Shown in pieces: positions 14,531-18,424 of a stretch of DNA of 18,424 nt. Made by a program: the position numbers and the translations under genes. Origin of the DNA: DATFLL01 sp035267785 (GTDB lineage: Bacteria > Pseudomonadota > Gammaproteobacteria > DATFLL01); contig DATFLL010000006.1 of NCBI GenBank assembly GCA_035267785.1, positions 1 through 18,424 of the forward strand. Reading direction: 5' to 3'. Below the pieces are notes generated by a model, which did not search any database, was not told the DNA's origin, and was given only the letters and a program-made list of their open reading frames with translations. The stretch's first letter is position 1, and each line of letters begins with the position of its first letter.

Positions 14531-15400
14531 TCAGGGCGTGTGACCGTGCGTATGGGCATGCCCATGCGCATGGCTGTGTTCGTGATCCTGCCCATGCAGG
14601 CGGGCGCCGTCGGGCTGGATGGCCGGCCGCAATGTTTGCTGCTGGGCCAGGCGCTCGCGCTGGGCGGTGACCTCATTGCGCAGCCAACCGAACCAGGCGT
14701 CCAGGCCCATTCCCTTGCGGGCGGCGACTTCGAGTACGGGTGCGGCGCTGGCGAGTGCGCGCAGGTGGTCCTCGGCGCGGGCTGTCTCGAAGTCCTCCAG
14801 CACCGCGAGCAGATCGGTCTTGGTGACCAGCATCAGGTCGGCCGCGCGGAACATGACGGGATATTTGGCCGGTTTGTCATCGCCCTCGGTGACCGACAGC
14901 AGCGTGACGTTGCGGTGGTGGCCGAGATCGAAGCTCGCCGGGCAGACCAGGTTGCCCACGTTCTCGATGAAGACGATATCCAGGGCGCCCAGATCGAGAT
15001 TGTGCAGGGCGTCATGCACCATGTGCGCGTCCAGATGACAGGCGGTGCCCGTGGCGATCTGAATGGCGGGTACGCCCTGGGCGCGGATGCGCTCGGCGTC
15101 GTTTTCCGTTTCCAGGTCGCCCTCGACGACGCCGATCGCAAATTCGTGCTTGAGCGCGGCGATGGTCGCCTCGAGCAGCGCTGTCTTGCCCGAGCCCGGC
15201 GAGGACATCAGGTTGACGGCCAGCACACCGTGGCGATCGAAGTGCTCGCGGTTATGAGCGGCCTGATGATCGTTTTCCGACAGCAGGCCGCGCAGCACGG
15301 TCACCGCCGCCTTACCGTCGTCGGTGCGTGCGTATTTACCGTCGGCACGCACCAGGTGCTCGTTGCCGGGGGTGACGTTGCAGCCGCAGGTATCGCACAT
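14531..15400 (-). CDS. hypB: Hydrogenase nickel-incorporation GTPase HypB with C-terminal His-rich tail
   Basis: HypB is the SIMIBI-class GTPase that with HypA inserts nickel into the hydrogenase large subunit. The protein has 289 residues. It starts MCDTCGC, the high-affinity nickel site CxxCxC, followed by a short linker. The GTPase core has the P-loop SSPGSGKT (66-73), VVEGDLET, the metal-binding CH pair in GTACHLDAH (118-126), ENVGNLVCP (146-154) and TKTDLL (193-198). The last 21 residues (269-289) contain nine histidines spaced mostly every second residue, a probable nickel-storage tail. In many HypB proteins such a stretch lies in the N-terminal linker instead. The ATG at 15400 is preceded by GGGAG. 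The gene is 69 bp after hypA, with a strong hairpin between them, and 14 bp before hypD. Confidence 0.97.
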   Translation of the reverse strand: MCDTCGCNVTPGNEHLVRADGKYARTDDGKAAVTVLRGLLSENDHQAAHNREHFDRHGVLAVNLMSSPGSGKTALLEATIAALKHEFAIGVVEGDLETENDAERIRAQGVPAIQIATGTACHLDAHMVHDALHNLDLGALDIVFIENVGNLVCPASFDLGHHRNVTLLSVTEGDDKPAKYPVMFRAADLMLVTKTDLLAVLEDFETARAEDHLRALASAAPVLEVAARKGMGLDAWFGWLRNEVTAQRERLAQQQTLRPAIQPDGARLHGQDHEHSHAHGHAHTHGHTP

Positions 15401-15426
15401 GATTGTTCTCCCAAAGACCGATGATC

Positions 15427-15462
15427 GGGCAAAGGCCTCAAGTTCCGAGGCCCCGGTTGCCC
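15427..15462 (-). other. Stable hairpin in the hypA-hypB intergenic region
   Basis: An outer stem GGGCAA/TTGCCC (15427-15432 with 15457-15462) encloses an inner stem GGCCTC/GAGGCC (15434-15439 with 15447-15452) with a 7-nt loop. Together they fill half of the 69-bp gap between hypA and hypB. There is no T-run, so it is unlikely to be a full terminator. An mRNA-processing, stability or partial-attenuation role is possible. Confidence 0.6.
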
Positions 15463-15469
15463 GCTGTGT

Positions 15470-15850
15470 TCAATTCGAGGCCGGCTGGCTGAAATTCGCC
15501 GGGGGCTCGACATCCAGCTCCACGCTTGCGAGCAGTAGCTCGTCGCCGCTGATCAGCTGCGTGTGCCAATCGCCGCACGCCGCGCAAAGCAGCCGGTTGG
15601 GTGCGGCCTCGCTCTCGGCACCGCAGCTTTGGCAGCGCACGCGCACCGGCAGCCGTTCCATGACCAGGACGGCGTCGGCCGCGACCGTGCCGGCGCTGGC
15701 CAGTGGGAAGGCCTGCTCCAGCAGCTGGGGCTCGACGCCCGAGAGGGGCCCAATGTGTACCACGACCTTGCTCACGGCCGCTGCGCCCTGCTCGGCGGCG
15801 ATCTGCTGCAGTTGGCGCATCATGCCCTGACAGACCGACAATTCGTGCAT
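15470..15850 (-). CDS. hypA: Hydrogenase nickel-insertion protein HypA
   Basis: HypA binds nickel and zinc and works with HypB to load nickel into the large subunit. The 126-residue protein starts MHELSVCQGM, giving the N-terminal nickel ligands Met1, His2 and Glu3. The zinc site is two CxxC pairs, C73/C76 (CQSC) and C89/C92 (CAAC). It is slightly longer than the usual 113-118 residues because of a C-terminal extension of about ten residues (DVEPPANFSQPASN). The ATG at 15850 is fixed by the invariant MHE N-terminus. The frame is open further upstream but that part overlaps hypC in another frame and is not coding. It begins 32 bp after the hypC stop. Confidence 0.96.
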   Translation of the reverse strand: MHELSVCQGMMRQLQQIAAEQGAAAVSKVVVHIGPLSGVEPQLLEQAFPLASAGTVAADAVLVMERLPVRVRCQSCGAESEAAPNRLLCAACGDWHTQLISGDELLLASVELDVEPPANFSQPASN

Positions 15851-15882
15851 GTGGAGCTCGTGTCGAAACCCGGCCGGGTTTA

Positions 15883-16137
15883 TTAGGGCTCGCCCACGGC
15901 CGGATCCGCGCCGCCGGTCTCGTCCAATATCTGGTCGAAGAGCTCCCAGGACGAACGTGCCTCTTGCTCGGTCATCTTCTGGATAGCATAGCCGACATGG
16001 ACCATCACGTAGTCGCCCGGCGCGAGTTCCTCGTCCTGCATCATGAACAGATTGACGTCGCGCTCCACACCCTTCGCCTCGCAGCGGGCCACGTAGCCGT
16101 CGATTTCCAGGACCTGCATGGGAATACCAAGACACAT
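15883..16137 (-). CDS. hypC: Hydrogenase assembly chaperone HypC
   Basis: HypC binds HypD during assembly of the Fe(CN)2CO group and then chaperones the immature large subunit. The 84-residue protein starts MCLGIPMQVLEID. Cys2, the essential ligand-binding residue once Met1 is removed, is present. The conserved GDYVMVHVGYAIQKM at 41-55 contains His47. The length is typical. The start at 16137 is fixed by the invariant MCLGIP even though the ribosome site is weak. It is the first gene of the minus-strand maturation run and lies about 35 bp below a good sigma70-type promoter. It is divergent from the hydrogenase structural genes. Confidence 0.96.
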   Translation of the reverse strand: MCLGIPMQVLEIDGYVARCEAKGVERDVNLFMMQDEELAPGDYVMVHVGYAIQKMTEQEARSSWELFDQILDETGGADPAVGEP

Positions 16138-16171
16138 GATGGGGTTGTCCGCTTGTCGAGTGTTCCGGTCG

Positions 16172-16200
16172 AGTATAGCTGGAACGTTGCATTCTGTAAC
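16172..16200 (-). promoter_or_regulatory. Putative sigma70-type promoter of the hypCABD run
   Basis: Read on the minus strand, GTTACA (16195-16200) and TATACT (16172-16177) are spaced by exactly 17 bp. The -10 matches consensus at five of six positions and the -35 at four. Transcription would start near 16165, about 28 bp before hypC. The FNR-like palindrome is centred about 77 bp upstream of this start. Confidence 0.55.
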
Positions 16201-16235
16201 GGGGCCATTGTGGGCCGTGCTCCCGCCGGGCAATG

Positions 16236-16249
16236 TTGATCCACGTCAA
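16236..16249. promoter_or_regulatory. FNR/CRP-family binding site (FNR-like palindrome)
   Basis: TTGATCCACGTCAA matches the FNR consensus TTGAT-N4-ATCAA at nine of ten positions. It lies between the divergent hypC and hydrogenase operons. For the plus strand, a start about 41 bp downstream (near 16283) would give class II activation; TAACGT at 16271-16276 is a possible weak -10 element. For hypC the site lies further upstream than standard class I positions. Anaerobic activation of both operons is the natural reading but is inferred. Confidence 0.65.
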
Positions 16250-16302
16250 TGTAACGATCCACCGATAAACTAACGTACTTACACGCCCGGTGGTTTGAGC
16301 GC

Positions 16303-16332
16303 CGCCCCGCCGCGATGGGCCTCGACGGGGCG
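16303..16332. other. GC-rich inverted repeat in the hydrogenase leader
   Basis: CGCCCCG (16303-16309) and CGGGGCG (16326-16332) form a 7-bp stem with a 16-nt loop. They lie between the FNR-like site and the hydrogenase genes. A TTTTT tract occurs at 16350-16354, too far from the stem for a standard terminator. It would sit in the leader of a transcript started at the FNR-dependent position. Confidence 0.35.
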
Positions 16333-16373
16333 TAGGGCGGTGGTGTATGTTTTTCAGACGAGCCCAGGATCGC

Positions 16374-16403
16374 TTGACAGGCGGGCGCATAGGTCAATAC
16401 TTA
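16374..16403 (+). promoter_or_regulatory. Candidate second promoter of the hydrogenase operon
   Basis: A perfect -35 hexamer TTGACA at 16374-16379 is followed after 18 bp by TACTTA (16398-16403), a poor -10. Transcription would start near 16409, only about 16 bp before the GTG start at 16425. The strong -35 but weak -10 is the pattern of an activator-assisted or inactive promoter. Confidence 0.35.
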
Positions 16404-16424
16404 ACAGCCAAGTACGGACGGGTC

Positions 16425-16907
16425 GTGACACAAGAACAACCAACCACGTTGATCCTCGGCATTGGCAACACCCTGTTGAGCGATGAAGGCGCGGGCGTCC
16501 ATGCCATTCGCCTGCTCGGCGAACGCTATCCCAACTCCAATTATGTCACCCTCGTCGACGGGGGCACGCTCAGCTTCACCCTCGCAGGTCCCATCGAGGA
16601 CGCCGACCACCTGATCGTCATCGACGCCGCCGAGCTGCAGGCGAGCCCCGGCACGGTGCGCGTGTTCGTCGAGGACGATATGGATCGCTTCATCGGCTCG
16701 CAGAAAAAGAGCAGCGTTCACGAGGTGGGCCTGCTCGATCTGCTGACCATCGCGCGCCTGGCCGACCATCTACCCGAACGTCGAGCGCTCATCGGCATCC
16801 AGCCCGAATTTCTCGACTGGGGCGAGGAGCCGACGGCGGCGGTGCGCCAGGCCATTCCCGAGGCCTGCGAGCGGGCGGTGGAACTGGTGGAGCGTTGGCA
16901 CGCATGA
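16425..16907 (+). CDS. hynD: [NiFe] hydrogenase maturation endopeptidase (HyaD/HybD/HupD family)
   Basis: This protease removes the C-terminal extension of the hydrogenase large subunit once nickel is in place. The 160-residue protein has the family pattern LILGIGNTLLSDEGAGV (9-25), IVIDAAE (64-70), SSVHEVGLLDLL (96-107) and IGIQPEFLDWG (123-133). Glu21, Asp67 and His99 align with the nickel-sensing residues of E. coli HybD. I chose the GTG at 16425 because homologues start a few residues before LILGIGN. An upstream in-frame ATG at 16347 would add 26 unfamiliar residues and would overlap the candidate promoter at 16374. The ribosome site is weak. It overlaps the next gene by ATGA, so the two are translationally coupled. 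The symbol follows the hyn nomenclature and other names are in use. Confidence 0.92.
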   Translation: MTQEQPTTLILGIGNTLLSDEGAGVHAIRLLGERYPNSNYVTLVDGGTLSFTLAGPIEDADHLIVIDAAELQASPGTVRVFVEDDMDRFIGSQKKSSVHEVGLLDLLTIARLADHLPERRALIGIQPEFLDWGEEPTAAVRQAIPEACERAVELVERWHA

Positions 16908-17350
16908 GCGGCTTGTCGGACATCGGCGTGAAGGTCGAAGGCGACTCGGAGCCGGAGGATGGTCCGACGACGCGCATCGGCAACGCGCTGCCCATCCTGC
17001 ACGAGATAGAGACGTACCTGACTCGGCTCACGCAAGGCGGCGAGCCGGCCACCATCGACTTGCGGGCCATGCCGCTGGCCCCCGGCGACTACGAGACCCT
17101 GCAGCGCCTGCTCGGCGAGGGCGAGGTCAGCGCCACCATCGATGCACTGGGACCGACCCGCGTGCGCGAGACAGCGGTGCGCGGCGTCTGGTGGGTAACC
17201 CACCACGGCGCGACCGACGAGGTCGTGGCCGAATTCATCGAGATCACACGCATACCAACCATCCTGCAGACAGTCGACGAAGATCTCGTCGACGGCCTGT
17301 TGCGCCTGCGCGATTGCCTCGCGCAGGAGGGGCAGGCCGCATCTGATTGA
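16904..17350 (+). CDS. hupH: HupH/HyaF-type hydrogenase expression/formation protein (short form)
   Basis: The 148-residue protein matches the C-terminal domain of HupH/HyaF proteins, which help small-subunit or Fe-S maturation of uptake hydrogenases. The signature is in GEGEVSATIDALGPTRVRET, followed by GVWWVTHHG and EFIEITRIPTIL. E. coli HyaF is about twice as long, with two related domains; here only one is seen, after an acidic lead of about 30 residues. Translation starts at the ATG at 16904, which overlaps the stop of the endopeptidase gene (ATGA); a TTG at 16895 is less likely. The gene ends 19 bp before the small-subunit gene, so all three are one operon. The family call is good; the exact step is inferred from the family. 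Confidence 0.85.
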   Translation: MSGLSDIGVKVEGDSEPEDGPTTRIGNALPILHEIETYLTRLTQGGEPATIDLRAMPLAPGDYETLQRLLGEGEVSATIDALGPTRVRETAVRGVWWVTHHGATDEVVAEFIEITRIPTILQTVDEDLVDGLLRLRDCLAQEGQAASD

Positions 17351-17369
17351 ACCGTTAAGGGGTGCAGCC

Positions 17370-18424
17370 ATGGCAAAAGACGACGACAAGGAACAGACTC
17401 TCGGCGAGGTATTGCGCCAGCAGGGCGTGAGCCGACGCGGCTTTTTAAAGTTTTGCGCGACCACCGCCTCCCTGATGGCGCTGCCGCCGAGCATGGTGCC
17501 GGCCATAGCCAAGGCCCTGGACAAGGCACCGCGGCCCTCCGTGATTTACCTGTCGTTTCAGGAATGCACGGGCTGCGCGGAGTCGTTGACCCGTTCGCAC
17601 TCGCCGACGCTGGAGAGCCTGATGTTCAATGCGATCTCGCTGGACTATCAGGAAACCCTGCAGGCCGCGGCGGGTACGGCGGCCGAGGCCGCCCTGCACG
17701 ATGCGATGAAAAAATTCCACGGCAAGTACCTGCTGCTGGTCGACGGCTCGATCCCGGTCAAGGACGACGGGGTCTATTCCACCATCGCCGGTAAGACCAA
17801 CCTGCAGATCATGAAGGAGGCGGCCGAAGGGGCCGCGGCCGTCGTCGCCGTGGGTACCTGTTCAGCGTTCGGCGGCATCCCCAAGGCCAATCCCAACCCC
17901 ACCGGGGCCGTCAGTGTCGGCGACCTGATGAAATCCGGCCAGATCGCCACCAAGCCGCTGATCAACGTCTCGGGCTGTCCGCCCATCCCGGTGGTGATTA
18001 CCGGTGTGCTCGCCCACTACCTGACCTTCGGCGAGGTGCCCGCGCTGGATGTTCACGGCCGGCCCAAGGTCTTCTTCGGCGAGACCATTCACGATCGCTG
18101 CTACCGGCGCCCGTTCTACGACCAGGGCAAGTTTGCCAAGACCTTCGATGACGAGGGGGCGCGCAGCGGCTGGTGTCTGTACGAGCTGGGCTGTAAGGGC
18201 CCAACCACGTACAACGCCTGTGCCACGACCAAGTGGAACGGCGGCGTGAGTTTTCCGGTGGAGAGCGGGCACGGCTGCCTGGGCTGCTCGGAACCCGATT
18301 TCTGGGACAAGGGCAGCTTCTATGCGCCGCTGTCGACCGGCCACTGGGGCACGGCCGAGGGTATCGCCGCGGCGGCGGCCGCCGGCGCGGCCATCGGGAT
18401 CGGGGCGGCGGCCATGTCGCGCCG
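17370..18424 (+). CDS. hynS: [NiFe] hydrogenase small subunit, Tat-exported (3' truncated by window edge)
   Basis: The frame gives 351 residues without a stop before the window ends. A Tat signal peptide carries SRRGFLKF at 21-28. The subunit holds three Fe-S clusters. The proximal [4Fe-4S] ligands are Cys66 and Cys69 (ECTGCAES), Cys164 (GTCSAFGG) and Cys203 (SGCPP). The distal ligands are His241, Cys244, Cys269 and Cys275. The medial [3Fe-4S] ligands are Cys284, Cys303 and Cys306 (GCLGCSEPDFWD). The proximal site has four cysteines, not the six of oxygen-tolerant enzymes. A Gly/Ala-rich hydrophobic stretch from about 331 on suggests a C-terminal membrane contact. The ATG at 17370 has AAGGGG 8 bp upstream. 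It is the third gene of its operon; the large subunit should follow off the right edge. The symbol is by analogy with Chromatiaceae hynS; hupS or hyaA are alternatives. Confidence 0.96.
   Translation, partial: MAKDDDKEQTLGEVLRQQGVSRRGFLKFCATTASLMALPPSMVPAIAKALDKAPRPSVIYLSFQECTGCAESLTRSHSPTLESLMFNAISLDYQETLQAAAGTAAEAALHDAMKKFHGKYLLLVDGSIPVKDDGVYSTIAGKTNLQIMKEAAEGAAAVVAVGTCSAFGGIPKANPNPTGAVSVGDLMKSGQIATKPLINVSGCPPIPVVITGVLAHYLTFGEVPALDVHGRPKVFFGETIHDRCYRRPFYDQGKFAKTFDDEGARSGWCLYELGCKGPTTYNACATTKWNGGVSFPVESGHGCLGCSEPDFWDKGSFYAPLSTGHWGTAEGIAAAAAAGAAIGIGAAAMSR

Noticed and set aside
14474..15424. Plus-strand open frame (316 codons) antisense to hypB
   Set aside because: hypB has all GTPase motifs on the other strand; the antisense product has no recognisable domain.
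16347..16424. Upstream ATG start for the maturation endopeptidase
   Set aside because: It adds 26 residues not expected in the family and would run through a TTGACA promoter element; the GTG at 16425 fits homologue length better, though the ATG is not fully excluded.
16894..16912. TTGGCACGCATGAGC, resembling a sigma54 -24 element
   Set aside because: The TGGCAC part fits but the -12 TTGC part is missing at the required spacing, and it lies within the overlapping coding ends.
1..18424. CRISPR array, insertion sequence or prophage genes
   Set aside because: No regularly spaced repeats, transposase, integrase or terminal inverted repeats were seen anywhere in the window.

Overview
The window is high-GC bacterial chromosomal DNA, most likely from a gammaproteobacterium of the purple-sulfur or sulfur-oxidizer type (Chromatiales/Ectothiorhodospiraceae-like). 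This is inferred from a large single-chain PurL, a Bax-type glucosaminidase, an OXNAD1-type reductase and a Tat-exported [NiFe] hydrogenase with its own accessory genes. No insertion sequence, phage gene, CRISPR array or plasmid function was seen.

Layout. Positions 1-2187 hold the C-terminal part of purL (5' end outside the window), followed by a Bax-like glucosaminidase gene. A secreted polysaccharide deacetylase gene converges on it (minus strand, 3183-4244). A GC-rich gap of about 525 bp follows with no credible gene. Next come an OXNAD1-like FAD/NAD(P) reductase gene, tRNA-Asp(GTC) with a good sigma70-type promoter, and a 99-residue conserved-looking protein of unknown function.

From 6142 to the end the window is dominated by [NiFe] hydrogenase biogenesis. 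On the minus strand, hypC, hypA, hypB and hypD (16137 down to 13407) form one run. After it, still on the minus strand, come a secreted metallo-beta-lactamase-fold protein, a membrane protein, a small lipoprotein, two tandem DUF805 membrane proteins and a stand-alone Lrp/AsnC ligand-binding domain protein. The strand then returns to hydrogenase maturation with hypF and hypE. The maturation set hypABCDEF is therefore complete but split by about 3.6 kb of unrelated-looking envelope genes.

Divergently from hypC, on the plus strand, lie a HyaD/HybD-type maturation endopeptidase, a short HupH/HyaF-type protein and a Tat-dependent hydrogenase small subunit that runs off the end of the window. The shared intergenic region (16138-16424) carries a near-perfect FNR-type palindrome (TTGAT-N4-GTCAA) and a good sigma70-type promoter facing hypC. 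A candidate promoter also faces the hydrogenase genes.

How the genes work together. HypF and HypE make the cyanide ligands, and HypC and HypD assemble Fe(CN)2CO. HypA and HypB deliver nickel, and the endopeptidase trims the large subunit after metal insertion. The HupH-like protein probably assists small-subunit or Fe-S maturation. The small subunit has the ordinary four-cysteine proximal cluster rather than the six-cysteine oxygen-tolerant type. That fits an oxygen-sensitive, anaerobically induced enzyme and the FNR-like site. The large subunit and any membrane electron-transfer subunits must lie beyond the right edge.
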